Below are positions 46,718 to 55,069 of a stretch of 64,000 nt of DNA, one piece after another (position 1 is the first letter of the stretch; every line of letters starts with the position of its first letter). The notes beneath the pieces were generated by a model. The model was not told where the DNA came from, searched no databases, and saw only the letters and a list, made by a program, of their open reading frames with translations. The stretch spans positions 3,534,001 through 3,598,000 of the forward strand of contig NZ_CP078079.1 in the NCBI RefSeq assembly GCF_020809045.1, written 5' to 3'. A program made the position numbers and the translations under genes. Origin of the DNA: Pseudarthrobacter sp. L1SW (GTDB lineage Bacteria > Actinomycetota > Actinomycetes > Actinomycetales > Micrococcaceae).

Positions 46718-47704
46718 ATGAACCACGACGACGGGCAGTTACGGGATCAGCTTGGCCGCCTTGGCTTTGGGGGCACCGGTGTAGGAAACCTGTACCGGGC
46801 CATCCCCGACGGGCAGGCGGCTGCAACAATCCAGGCAGCCTGGGATGCCGGCATCCGCTACTTCGATACGGCACCCCACTATGGGCTCGGCCTGTCCGAA
46901 CGGCGCATCGGTGAAGTCCTCGCCGCCAAACCGCGCCAGGAATTCGTCCTCTCCACCAAAGTAGGCAGGGTCCTGGTGCCTTCACCGGCAACAACGGACA
47001 CAAAGGATCCGGAGGGCTTCCACGTGCCGGCTGACTTCCGCCGTGAATGGGATCCGTCCGAAGCAGGAGTGCGCCGCAGCATCGAGGATTCCCTGGAACG
47101 GCTGGGCCTCGACTACATCGACATCGCCTACCTGCACGACCCCGACGTCTACAGCATGGACGACGCCGTGGAGTCGGCCCTTCCCGCCTTGGAGAAGGTC
47201 CGGACCGAAGGCCTGGTGCGGGCCATCGGCGTCGGCACCAACACCGCGGGCGCGGCGCTCCAGTGCGTCGAAGCAGCGGACCTGGACTTCCTCATGCTGG
47301 CAGGCAGGTTCACCATGCTGGAACAGCCGGGCTCGGACGGGCGTCCCGGCGCAGGACTGCTGGACCGCTGCCTCGAGCTGGGCACCGGGGTGGTGAGCGT
47401 CGGCGTCTACAACTCCGGCATCCTCGCGAAACCCGAACTGCCAGCGGATGCGCACTACAACTATGCACAGGCCAGCGAGGAAGTCCTGGAACGGGCCCGG
47501 ATGCTGGCAGGCACCTGTAAGGAGCACGGCGTCGAGCTTCCCACCGCCGCCATCCAGTACCCCTTCCGCCATCCCGCCGTCGTCAATGTCACCGTCAGGG
47601 CCAGCAGGCCCGAGCAGATCAGCCAGAGCGCAGGACGCATGGCCGCCAAGGTCCCGGAAGAACTGTGGCAGGACCTGCGGGAACGGGGACTGATCAGGGT
47701 ATGA
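46718..47704 (+). CDS. Aldo/keto reductase (aldose 1-dehydrogenase-like)
   Basis: A 328-aa TIM-barrel oxidoreductase of the aldo/keto reductase family, closest in build to D-threo-aldose/L-fucose dehydrogenases. Marks: LGFGGTGVGNLYRAIPD, AWDAGIRYFDTAPHYGLGLSERRIGEVL with Asp and Tyr of the catalytic tetrad, LSTKVGRVLVP with Lys, and DYIDIAYLHDPD with His. The frame is open back to 46436 inside the LacI gene; ATG 46718 with GAGG upstream is chosen. It starts 12 bases after the LacI stop. A sugar lactone-forming oxidation would fit the LacI-controlled context. Confidence 0.9.
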   Translation: MNHDDGQLRDQLGRLGFGGTGVGNLYRAIPDGQAAATIQAAWDAGIRYFDTAPHYGLGLSERRIGEVLAAKPRQEFVLSTKVGRVLVPSPATTDTKDPEGFHVPADFRREWDPSEAGVRRSIEDSLERLGLDYIDIAYLHDPDVYSMDDAVESALPALEKVRTEGLVRAIGVGTNTAGAALQCVEAADLDFLMLAGRFTMLEQPGSDGRPGAGLLDRCLELGTGVVSVGVYNSGILAKPELPADAHYNYAQASEEVLERARMLAGTCKEHGVELPTAAIQYPFRHPAVVNVTVRASRPEQISQSAGRMAAKVPEELWQDLRERGLIRV

Positions 47705-47930
47705 GGTTCTCGGCCCTGTAACGGCCCAAACTTTTCGTAATCCGGGACGCTCGGAGCCTGCGGCTGGTCCCCTTGCCACAAGCCACGGCATCGGGTGAAT
47801 ATTCCTCGACCCGCTGCCACGCCGCTTCTAGACTTAAAGCGCTGGGACTACGGCGCCGGGGGGGCCCTTGACCGGGGGCGGCGCGGCGGCGGCCCGTCCC
47901 TTAGACCCTGGCATCCCATCAGGCGGCGTC

Positions 47931-49106
47931 ATGCGAACGTCCTCCAGGTCCTTTCTCGGTGCAGTGGCCGCGGCCGCGCTGGCGCTCGGGGCGTGCACTT
48001 ACTCGGAACCGGCTCCCGCGCCGGCCTCCTTTGGCACCGCTCCCCCGCCCACCAGGTCCATCGACAACACCATGCGCGCATTCGTGGACCAGGGCTCCGT
48101 GGCCGTGGTGGCGGAAGTCCGGTGGCCGGGAGGGACGTGGTCCCGTGCCTACGGCGTCCGCAACCTGGAGTCCAAAGTGGCCGCGACGCCGGATGACCAG
48201 GTTTTCGTCGCCAGCATCACCAAGTCCATGACCGCCGTCTCCGTGATGAAACTCGTGGAAGACGGCCTGATCGGCCTGGACGATCCCGTCAACGGAATAC
48301 TGGACAGCTTCGCCACGGTCCTGAAACCGCCCGCCCCCATCACTGTCCGCCAACTTCTGGGCCACACCTCGGGCATGCGCTCCTTTGAAGAAGTCACCGA
48401 GAAAACGGCCGACGACGTCCTGCAGGTTATTGAGGAAGACATCAGTCCCCAGCGGGGACTTGAGCTGACCGGGCAGCTGCCCTGGGACACGCGGGACGTG
48501 GGCTCTTTCCGGTATTCCAACTCAAACTACCTGGCGCTTGGCCAGCTCGTGGAGAAGCTGCGGGGACGGCCGTTTGCGGAGGTCCTGCGTGGGGACGTCA
48601 TCGACCCGCTGAAACTGGAGCGCACCACCCTTGATCCGGCCGCAGCTGCCGGTGCCGCCGTGATCCGCAGCTACATTACCTACCGTGGTGAACGCCTGGA
48701 CGTGACGGAAGCGCCCGGAGCACTTGGGTCGGCCGCCTCCGGAGCAATGTCCACGATGTCCGACGTCAATGACTTCTACGGCGCCTTGTTCCGCGGAGAG
48801 CTCCTTGCCAAGGAATCCGTGGAGGAGATGACCCGGGCCGAGGCCATCCCCCTGTACGGACTGGGGCTGCGGAGGTGGAACCAGCACTGCGACGGCGTTC
48901 ACCGGTTCGGCGGCACGGGCGGGTACTGGACCTACCGAACGGCCTCCGTCGCAAGCCTCGACGGCCAGTACCAGGCCACCATGACCCTTGTCCCGCCCCC
49001 GATGCCTACCGCCCTCGAGGATGCCAAAACTGACGACAAATTGAACCTCTGGGATGACCAGATGGCGTCCGCCCTGCAGGAGACCCTGGACCGCCTCTGC
49101 CCATAG
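47931..49106 (+). CDS. Serine hydrolase lipoprotein, beta-lactamase/DD-peptidase (class C) family
   Basis: A 391-aa exported protein: signal peptide with lipobox LGAC at Cys22, then a beta-lactamase-related domain. The nucleophile set SITK is S95-x-x-K98. The Tyr-Ser-Asn motif is in SFRYSNSNYLALG, and FGGTGGYW near the end stands in for the KTG/HxG motif. PIGLDDPVNGIL and LLGHTSGMRSFE are typical of the group. The frame is open to 47868, but ATG 47931 gives a proper signal peptide. The role may be peptidoglycan or ester hydrolysis; beta-lactam resistance is not implied. Confidence 0.88.
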   Translation: MRTSSRSFLGAVAAAALALGACTYSEPAPAPASFGTAPPPTRSIDNTMRAFVDQGSVAVVAEVRWPGGTWSRAYGVRNLESKVAATPDDQVFVASITKSMTAVSVMKLVEDGLIGLDDPVNGILDSFATVLKPPAPITVRQLLGHTSGMRSFEEVTEKTADDVLQVIEEDISPQRGLELTGQLPWDTRDVGSFRYSNSNYLALGQLVEKLRGRPFAEVLRGDVIDPLKLERTTLDPAAAAGAAVIRSYITYRGERLDVTEAPGALGSAASGAMSTMSDVNDFYGALFRGELLAKESVEEMTRAEAIPLYGLGLRRWNQHCDGVHRFGGTGGYWTYRTASVASLDGQYQATMTLVPPPMPTALEDAKTDDKLNLWDDQMASALQETLDRLCP

Positions 49107-49127
49107 GCTGCTGCCGAACAATGCTCG

Positions 49128-49787
49128 TCAGGGAGTGATCCTGGCGCAGCACTGCCCCGGGCTGCTGTTGGCCGCCACCCGTTCCTCCGGCTCGCCGCAG
49201 CCGGCAGCCGCCCCGCTGAGGAAGGCCCCGTTCATGGCACAGACGACGGCGGGGTGCCCCTCCGAGAGGCGGTGGAAGGGGCAGTTGGGCAGCGAAAAGC
49301 CGCCGCTGCCATCCGCGCGCGGGCCGTAGCCGAGGGCGACAAGAAAGTCCTCAAAACCACCGCTGTCCTGGGCCAGCGCCTTGCCCCTGGCGTAGGCGGT
49401 GGCCAGGAGGGCATCACGCACCGGCTGGTTGGCGTCCGCGGCAACCTCAATGGCCGTTGCCATGAGTTCCCCGGCGAGGTCGTAGTTCCGGTCCGGCACG
49501 GAAGCGCCCACTTCACGGGCAGCCGCACGGTACAGCTTCGAGGGGCGCCCCGACCCCGGCCCGGACCTTTCCGCCGGCTTGTGGAACTCCACGGCCAACA
49601 GCCCGTCCGCCACCAGCCTGTCCAGATGGAATGACACCGTGCTCCGGGGAAGGCCTGTCGCTTCGGCAGCCTGGTCCCGGTTCATCGCGCCAGGGGCAGA
49701 CAGCACAAGCTCGTACAGCTGCCGGCGCTTCTCGTCCCCCAGGGAAGCAAGTGCCGCCAGCCGGCGCGCCCACGGAAGCCTGGTCAT
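49128..49787 (-). CDS. HTH transcriptional regulator with C-terminal cysteine cluster (SufR-like)
   Basis: A 219-aa regulator. N-terminal winged helix of the ArsR/MarR type (GDEKRRQLYELVLS, MNRDQAAEATGLPRSTVSFHLDRLVADGLL), then a wing GSGRPSKLYR. The C-terminal domain holds C169 (NCPFHRL), C183 (VVCAMN), C197 (AGCGEP) and C213-C214 (GQCC), a layout like the iron-sulfur-binding SufR/COG2345 regulators. It may sense iron-sulfur or redox state. It is divergent from the DoxX-like gene, and TTTCTAAAA repeats lie between them. Confidence 0.85.
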   Translation of the reverse strand: MTRLPWARRLAALASLGDEKRRQLYELVLSAPGAMNRDQAAEATGLPRSTVSFHLDRLVADGLLAVEFHKPAERSGPGSGRPSKLYRAAAREVGASVPDRNYDLAGELMATAIEVAADANQPVRDALLATAYARGKALAQDSGGFEDFLVALGYGPRADGSGGFSLPNCPFHRLSEGHPAVVCAMNGAFLSGAAAGCGEPEERVAANSSPGQCCARITP

Positions 49788-49798
49788 GCTGCTACCTC

Positions 49799-49865
49799 TT
49801 TCTAAAACAATGTCTCTTGTTTAAATCTACGGCACTTTCTAAAATAACAGAACCTACTTTTAGAA
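49799..49865. promoter_or_regulatory. Three TTTCTAAAA half-sites between HTH regulator and DoxX-like gene
   Basis: tttctaaaa at 49799-49807 and again at 49836-49844, and the inverted form ttttagaa at 49858-49865 that runs into the AAGGAG of the next gene. The repeats are the only marked structure in an unusually AT-rich 88-base spacer. They are the likely operator for the neighbouring regulator. Confidence 0.55.
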
Positions 49866-49875
49866 GGAGCTCATC

Positions 49876-50292
49876 ATGACAACAAAAGCAGCCCACACGC
49901 CGGCGCAGGCCAAGGACCGGCCGGGGGAACACCAGGCCTTCCTGCTGCTCCGTACGGTCTTCACGGTTGCGCCCATCGTTTTTGGGCTGGACAAGTTCTT
50001 CAACCTGCTCGTCGACTGGACGATGTACCTCGCCCCGGTGGCCACGTCCGTCGTGCCGCTGCCCGCCCGGACCATCATGTACGTGGTGGGGGTGGTCGAG
50101 GTGATCGCCGGCATTGCCGTGGCTGTGCGGCCGCGGTTCGGCTCACTGCTTGTGGCCGTCTGGCTTCTCGGCATCATCATTAACCTCCTGGTCCTCGGCG
50201 GCTTCTACGATGTGGCGCTGAGGGACTTCGGGCTCCTCGTCGGCGCACTGGCCCTGAACCGGCTCTCCCCGGGGACAGGCATCTTCAGGTGA
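49876..50292 (+). CDS. DoxX-like small membrane protein
   Basis: A 138-aa integral membrane protein with four predicted spans (LLLRTVFTVAPIVFGLDKFF, TIMYVVGVVEVIAGIAVAV, LLVAVWLLGIIINLLVLGG, LRDFGLLVGALALNRL), the build of DoxX/DoxD-related proteins. AAGGAG at 49864-49869 precedes ATG 49876. Divergent from the cysteine-rich regulator, which probably controls it. DoxX relatives have been linked to thiosulfate or redox metabolism; here the role is unknown. Confidence 0.8.
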   Translation: MTTKAAHTPAQAKDRPGEHQAFLLLRTVFTVAPIVFGLDKFFNLLVDWTMYLAPVATSVVPLPARTIMYVVGVVEVIAGIAVAVRPRFGSLLVAVWLLGIIINLLVLGGFYDVALRDFGLLVGALALNRLSPGTGIFR

Positions 50293-50308
50293 CCCTGCAG
50301 GGGTGACA

Positions 50309-50332
50309 CGGGTGGGCCTTCAGGCCCGCCCG
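50309..50332 (+). terminator. Hairpin after the DoxX-like gene
   Basis: An 11-base GC-rich stem with one G-U pair (50309-50319 with 50322-50332), 17 bases past the stop at 50292. Confidence 0.5.
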
Positions 50333-50374
50333 CGCAGGAACCCGTGGCTCGGAACCTTCGAATACGATCGTGTG

Positions 50375-50893
50375 ATGGCCACCCTGACCACTCCCGACGT
50401 ACGTTTCCACTCCTCCTGGCTGGATGCGGCCGCCGAATTCGACGGAGCCCGCCAGGACGGTGCGGGTGCAGACGGCTGGCCGCTGGAGGAACTCAAGGAT
50501 CCGCAGTTTTTCGGCCGCTTCGTCGATTGGCTCGTGAAGGACGCCCTCCCGGAGAGCCCGCGGAAGCCCGGGTACGTCCCCTGCAGCTATTTGTGGATCA
50601 TTGAGGGCGAGACGTTCCTTGGCTCGCTGGCCATCCGGCACGAACTGACCGACTTCCTCCTCAACGAGGGCGGGCACATCGGCTACAGCGTCCGGCCCTC
50701 CGCGCGGCGCCGCGGCCATGCAGCCAGGGCGCTGGCTGAAGCCCTGCCGATAGCCCGGGAACTGGGAATCCAAAGAGTCCTCCTCACCTGCGATGAGGAC
50801 AACGCAGGCTCCCGTGCCACCATCGAAAGAAACGGCGGCATCTACCAGGACACCCGCAACGGCAAGCGCCGCTACTGGATCGACACCGCGTAG
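50375..50893 (+). CDS. GNAT family N-acetyltransferase
   Basis: A 172-aa acetyltransferase. The acetyl-CoA loop is GYSVRPSARRRGHAARAL, preceded by the strand ETFLGSLAIRHELTDFL and followed by GIQRVLLTCDEDNAGSRATIERNGGIY, a typical GNAT C-terminal half. The frame opens at 50303, but ATG 50375 lies past the preceding hairpin and fits the family length. The substrate is unknown. Confidence 0.88.
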   Translation: MATLTTPDVRFHSSWLDAAAEFDGARQDGAGADGWPLEELKDPQFFGRFVDWLVKDALPESPRKPGYVPCSYLWIIEGETFLGSLAIRHELTDFLLNEGGHIGYSVRPSARRRGHAARALAEALPIARELGIQRVLLTCDEDNAGSRATIERNGGIYQDTRNGKRRYWIDTA

Positions 50894-50910
50894 CCAGCCC
50901 CCAAGGCTGG
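50894..50910. terminator. Short hairpin between convergent genes
   Basis: ccagcc (50894-50899) pairs with ggctgg (50905-50910) directly after the acetyltransferase stop and before the convergent stop at 50924. A weak bidirectional terminator. Confidence 0.35.
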
Positions 50911-50923
50911 AGCAGCCGCGGGT

Positions 50924-51376
50924 CTAGAGGACTTGCCGCCAGCCGCTTCGGGAATGAACGTCCTCCCGCGCCGCTTCCACGAACTCTTCAACCTCAACCC
51001 GGCAGTGTTCCCCCTGCTCATTCAAGCTTTTGCGGTTTTCGAGTTTCTTCAGGGCAGTGATGTGTGTGAGAACTTCGTGGCCCAGATCCCCGATGGCCTT
51101 CTTACTGGACAGCAGGCGTACACCGTAGTAGGCCGACCAAGCCGCGCCGCGGGCGCGGTGAACATCGTCGTCCTCAGTCCTGGCGTCAACGCCGTGGCCC
51201 TCGAACCATTCATCCATCACCGTCCGCCGGTACTCCATGGCAGCTTCCGCGAAGCTCTTGTAGGCATCAATTCGGGCCTCATGGAGCCGCATTTCGGCGG
51301 CACTCTTCCGGTTAAGGGCGTATGCCAGGATCGCGCCGAGCAGAGCCCCAAGAAGGCCGATAATTGCAGCATCCAT
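50924..51376 (-). CDS. Hypothetical membrane-anchored protein, 150 aa
   Basis: No family recognised. One N-terminal membrane span (AAIIGLLGALLGAILAYAL, residues 3-21), then a helical cytoplasmic domain rich in charged residues (KSAAEMRLHEARIDAYKSFAEAAMEYRR) likely to form a coiled coil. It lies 14 bases downstream of the lipoprotein gene on the same strand. Confidence 0.65.
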   Translation of the reverse strand: MDAAIIGLLGALLGAILAYALNRKSAAEMRLHEARIDAYKSFAEAAMEYRRTVMDEWFEGHGVDARTEDDDVHRARGAAWSAYYGVRLLSSKKAIGDLGHEVLTHITALKKLENRKSLNEQGEHCRVEVEEFVEAAREDVHSRSGWRQVL

Positions 51377-51390
51377 CGAACCAGCCCTTC

Positions 51391-52134
51391 CTACCCCGCC
51401 GGCCGCAGCGACGTAATCATCCGCTTGATGTCCCGGTACTCCTGTGTCCCCGCGTACAGCTTCGCCTTCTCCAGGTACGGCAGAGAGGCATCCCCGGGAG
51501 TCCGGTTCAGCTCGGGGTTGTAGAACGCCCCGAACGTGGCGGCATTGGGCGGCCAGGTGAAGAAGTGGAACATGTAGCAGGCTGAATCCCCTTCGGGATG
51601 CGGCGCGGACGTGATGCCGTAGGCCGCTGCAGGGGTGTCCGGCGGGCCCGCGGCGGCGCTGTTGCCGCGGGTTTCAAACGTGTAGCGCGGCACGGTGCCG
51701 TACTGCGCCAGCTGCGGCATCTCCTGCGATTCCAGCACCGAATAGGCGTACTTTTCGGTGCAGGTGGAGCCGGTGGCCATGTTGGTGCGCAGCGTCGCCA
51801 GCAGCCGGCCATCCTCGCTGGTCACCTCCGCGAATGCCCCGCCGCCCTCCGCCAGCTCCCCCGCCGGGTCCTTGATGTTCCACGTGGACGGAAGGTCGAA
51901 GGACAGGTCACCGGCCGCCGTGGTGTACGTGGTCCAGGAGGCCGACGGCGGCGACGTAACGGCAGCGCTGCCGGTCGCGCTTGGGGAGGGTGCCGCCGTC
52001 GTCGTTTCCGTGGGTGTCGCCGTGGCGGAAGCGCCCGACGGCGTAGCTTGCGGCGGGGCGGCCGGCCCACCGCACGCAGTGAGCAGCGAAGCTGAAAGAA
52101 GTACTGCCGCGCCGGGCCACACTGACCGCCGCAT
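51391..52134 (-). CDS. Hypothetical lipoprotein, 247 aa
   Basis: Signal peptide with lipobox LTAC at Cys21, then about 45 residues rich in Pro, Ala, Ser and Thr (a cell-wall spacer), then a globular domain starting ASWTTYTTAAGDLSFDLPSTW. The domain resembles uncharacterised actinobacterial lipoproteins. Two cysteines (STCTEKY, SACYMF) could form a disulfide outside the membrane. Function unknown. Confidence 0.75.
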   Translation of the reverse strand: MRRSVWPGAAVLLSASLLTACGGPAAPPQATPSGASATATPTETTTAAPSPSATGSAAVTSPPSASWTTYTTAAGDLSFDLPSTWNIKDPAGELAEGGGAFAEVTSEDGRLLATLRTNMATGSTCTEKYAYSVLESQEMPQLAQYGTVPRYTFETRGNSAAAGPPDTPAAAYGITSAPHPEGDSACYMFHFFTWPPNAATFGAFYNPELNRTPGDASLPYLEKAKLYAGTQEYRDIKRMITSLRPAG

Positions 52135-52278
52135 GTCCGCCTCCTTGAGGGCCGTTTGTGATCCCTTAATTGTCCGGCCGCCCCGCGGCCCGGGACCTGT
52201 TAGTCAACCGATTGGAGCCAAACCGTTGCCCTCATAACGAAACCGCTCCCGGCCGGCCCGGCCACGCGCCGTCGAACG

Positions 52279-53529
52279 TCACGTCCCCTTCAGCGCGCCC
52301 TGCCGTGCAGGCTGTTTAGGTGATCGGATGGCCACGATGGTGAACACGAACGCCACTGCTGCCGTGACCACCAGCAGCATGAGGCCGATGAAGTAGCTGT
52401 TGTCCGCGGCGTTGTAGGTGGCGCCCATGACCAGCGGCGGGAAGTAGCCGCCCATTCCGCCCGCTGCGCTGACGATGCCGCTGATGCTGCCCACCTTGCC
52501 GGCCGGCGCGAGCCTGCCTACCCAGGCGAACACGCCGCCGGTGCCCAGGCCCAGGGCTGCCGCCATGGCCACGAAGGTCAGGCCGGCGGGAATCTCGCCG
52601 TCGGGCCGGAGGTTCACGATGAAGGCCAGGACCGCAATGCCGGCCAGGGACGCCAGCACCACTGGCTTTGACCCGATCTTGTCCGCGACCACACCGCCGA
52701 TGGGCCGGAACAGGACGGCGGCCAGGGCAAACCCCGCCGTGCGGGTACCGGCGGCCGTGGGATCGAACTGGTAGATGTCCCGGAGGTAGGTGGGCAGATA
52801 CGTGGCGAAGGAAACGAACCCGCCAAAAACAAGGGCGTAGAGGAAACAGAGTTTCCAGGTGACGGCCAGACCGGCGGCGTCCTTGAGCTTGGGGATGACG
52901 GGGGCGGTGTTCGCGTGCCAGTCCGGGGACTCTTTCAGGTTGAACCAGATCAGCGCCCCCATAACTACCAGCAGTCCGGCTATCAGCAGGTGCGTGGGCA
53001 GGTAGCCGATCCAGTTCACCAGCCGCGGGGTCAGGAAGGCCGCCAGCGCCGTCCCGCCCATCCCGGCCCCAAAGACGCCGGTGGCAAAGCCGCGCCGCGA
53101 CGGCTCATACCAGGCGGAGACAAAGGGGATTCCGACGGCGAATACCGTCCCTGCGATGCCCAGCAGCAGGCCCGCGCCCAGCACCACGGCGTACGAGCCG
53201 AGGCTGCCGCCAAGGGCCACCAGCAGCACCGGCGGCACAGTGCCCAGCAGCACGAACGTGAACATGGTCCGCCCGCCGAACCGGTCCGTCATGGCCCCCA
53301 CAACGATCCTGCCGAGTGATCCAACAAAGATCGGCATGGCCACCAGCACCGCGGTGGCCGTGGAATTCAAACCCATTTCCTGCGTGTAGCGGGCGCCCAG
53401 CGGCGCCACGATGTTCCACGCCCAGAACGCCATCACCGAGGCGCTGGTGGCCAGGGCAAGGTTCTTTCCCTTGCCGGAATGGGAGGTTTCAGCAGGTGGG
53501 ACGGGGTTAGTGGCGGCAGATTCGGCCAT
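52279..53529 (-). CDS. narK: NarK-type nitrate/nitrite transporter (MFS)
   Basis: A 416-aa MFS protein with 12 spans and the nitrate-porter marks VGSLGRIVVGAMTDRFGGRTMF and GTGGVFAWVGRLAPAGKVGSISGIVSAAGGMGGYFPPLVMG, the second being a glycine-rich nitrate signature. AGAGGAAA precedes ATG 53529. It is the last gene after narGHJI, 12 bases from narI. It imports nitrate and/or exports nitrite for the reductase. Confidence 0.92.
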   Translation of the reverse strand: MAESAATNPVPPAETSHSGKGKNLALATSASVMAFWAWNIVAPLGARYTQEMGLNSTATAVLVAMPIFVGSLGRIVVGAMTDRFGGRTMFTFVLLGTVPPVLLVALGGSLGSYAVVLGAGLLLGIAGTVFAVGIPFVSAWYEPSRRGFATGVFGAGMGGTALAAFLTPRLVNWIGYLPTHLLIAGLLVVMGALIWFNLKESPDWHANTAPVIPKLKDAAGLAVTWKLCFLYALVFGGFVSFATYLPTYLRDIYQFDPTAAGTRTAGFALAAVLFRPIGGVVADKIGSKPVVLASLAGIAVLAFIVNLRPDGEIPAGLTFVAMAAALGLGTGGVFAWVGRLAPAGKVGSISGIVSAAGGMGGYFPPLVMGATYNAADNSYFIGLMLLVVTAAVAFVFTIVAIRSPKQPARQGALKGT

Positions 53530-53541
53530 TCTATTTTCCTC

Positions 53542-54447
53542 TCACCGGTTCCGGGTGTCCCGGTCCTGGGTCCCGACGGCGGACCAGCCCCGTCTGCCGG
53601 CGGGGGCGTTGGGATTCTGCGCGGCATTGGCATTGGACTTCCTGCCTGTCCGCCCGCCCGGGCGGCCGGACGCCGTGATCCTGTCCCGCGAGCGGTACAC
53701 AATGTACGGCCGGAACAGGTAGTGGAACGGGGCGGTGAAGGCGTGCACCAGGCGCGTGAAGGGCCAGATGATGAACAGGGCCATCCCCACCAGCGTGTGC
53801 AAGTGGAAGGAGAACGGCGCGGCCGCCATGGCCGCGATGTCCGGCTGGAAGATGAACAGCGAACGGAACCAGGGCGCCACGGTTTCGCGGTAATTGTGCC
53901 CGTGCTCGCCCTCGAACACGCTGGCCAGCGTGGTCCACAGACCGAACACGATGGCGGCCGTCAGCACCACGTACATTGCTTTGTCGTTCCGGGTGGTGGC
54001 CATGAACACCGGCCCGGTGGTGCGGCGCCGGTAGATCAGCAGGATGATGCCGCCCAGGGTCCCCACGCCCGCGATCCCGCCCACAAACAGGGCGTTGAAA
54101 TGATAAAAGTCCTGGCTCATCCCCACCGCTTCCGTCCAGGACTTCGGGATCACCAGCCCGAAAAAGTGCCCGGCGATCACGGCCAGCAGGCCGAAATGGA
54201 ACAGCGGCGAGGCAATCCGCAGCAGCTTCGACTCGTACAGCTGGGAGGACCTGGTGGTCCACCCGAACTGGTCGTACTTGTACCGCCAGGCCAGCCCGCC
54301 CACCAGGACCACCACCATGACGTAGGGCAGGACGCCCCACAGCACCATGTCCAGGGCGGAAAGTTCGACGGCGGCACCGGGCTGTGTTTCAAAGGGCAGC
54401 GTTTCAGAAGCCAGCGTTTCAGAAGCCAGCGTTTCAAGGGTCACCAT
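53542..54447 (-). CDS. narI: Respiratory nitrate reductase gamma subunit (cytochrome b)
   Basis: A 301-aa membrane subunit with five spans carrying the two b haems that take electrons from menaquinol. Marks: LWGVLPYVMVVVLVGGLAWRYKYDQFGWTTRSSQLYES, FHFGLLAVIAGHFFGLVIP, and FSFHLHTLVGMALFIIWPFTRLVHAFTAP with the haem histidines. The N-terminus has an extra 25-residue segment encoded by 15-base repeats. Residues after about 250 form an Arg/Asn-rich tail. It starts one base after the narJ stop. Confidence 0.95.
   Translation of the reverse strand: MVTLETLASETLASETLPFETQPGAAVELSALDMVLWGVLPYVMVVVLVGGLAWRYKYDQFGWTTRSSQLYESKLLRIASPLFHFGLLAVIAGHFFGLVIPKSWTEAVGMSQDFYHFNALFVGGIAGVGTLGGIILLIYRRRTTGPVFMATTRNDKAMYVVLTAAIVFGLWTTLASVFEGEHGHNYRETVAPWFRSLFIFQPDIAAMAAAPFSFHLHTLVGMALFIIWPFTRLVHAFTAPFHYLFRPYIVYRSRDRITASGRPGGRTGRKSNANAAQNPNAPAGRRGWSAVGTQDRDTRNR
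54397..54440 (-). repeat. 15-base tandem repeat in the 5' end of narI
   Basis: cagcgtttcagaagc at 54397-54411 and 54412-54426, then a 14-base imperfect copy at 54427-54440. In frame, it encodes the ETLAS repeats at the N-terminus of NarI. Confidence 0.85.
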
Positions 54448-54448
54448 G

Positions 54449-55069
54449 TCAGGCCCCCTTCACGGGCAGCAGGCGCGGATCGTAGGGGTCAAGGCCCACA
54501 GCTTCGGTGGGCGGCCCGTAGCCCGCCATCCGCATCACGGCCTGTTCATCGGCCGGTGATTTTCCGGGCAGCGTGGCGCAGATGGCCTGCAGGATCCGGG
54601 CGTGCGGCAGGTTGTCCTTGAGCAGGCCGAACTTCAGCATCTCCAGGCTGGGCCGGTACTGGATGAGCAGCTCCCGCCCGGCCTCAAAGTCCACCAGCGC
54701 CGTGTATTCCAGCACCATGGGCAGGTAGTCCGGCAGTTCCCCCTGGGTGTCCACCAAAATGTCGCTTTGCCGGTACGCCTTCTTGAAGCTGCCCAGGACC
54801 TCACCCCGGCGCCGCGTGTCCCCGTCCGTCCAATAGCTGAGGTGCAGGGCGTGCCGCCGGCTGAGGTCGAACTCACGCACGTAGTGCGCCTGGCTCTCCA
54901 TCAGCGGCGTGGCCTCGAGCGCGTCCAGCACCTCCCGGAAATGTTCGACGACGCCGGGGAACTCCGCGAGCGCGGCGCGCATGAGCGGGACCTTGGCCAG
55001 CAGGTCCTCGTCCGGGTAGGACAGGCACCACGCGCCGGCCATGTACACCACCTGGTCCCGGCGGCTCAC
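54449..55069 (-). CDS. narJ: Nitrate reductase molybdenum cofactor assembly chaperone
   Basis: A 206-aa chaperone of the NarJ/TorD family that helps insert the molybdenum cofactor into NarG before membrane docking. Marks: YMAGAWCLSYPDEDLL, VREFDLSRRHALHLSYWTDGDTRRRG, LPDYLPMVLEYTAL and LPHARILQAICATLPG. ATG 55069 overlaps the narH stop by ATGA. Confidence 0.95.
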   Translation of the reverse strand: MSRRDQVVYMAGAWCLSYPDEDLLAKVPLMRAALAEFPGVVEHFREVLDALEATPLMESQAHYVREFDLSRRHALHLSYWTDGDTRRRGEVLGSFKKAYRQSDILVDTQGELPDYLPMVLEYTALVDFEAGRELLIQYRPSLEMLKFGLLKDNLPHARILQAICATLPGKSPADEQAVMRMAGYGPPTEAVGLDPYDPRLLPVKGA

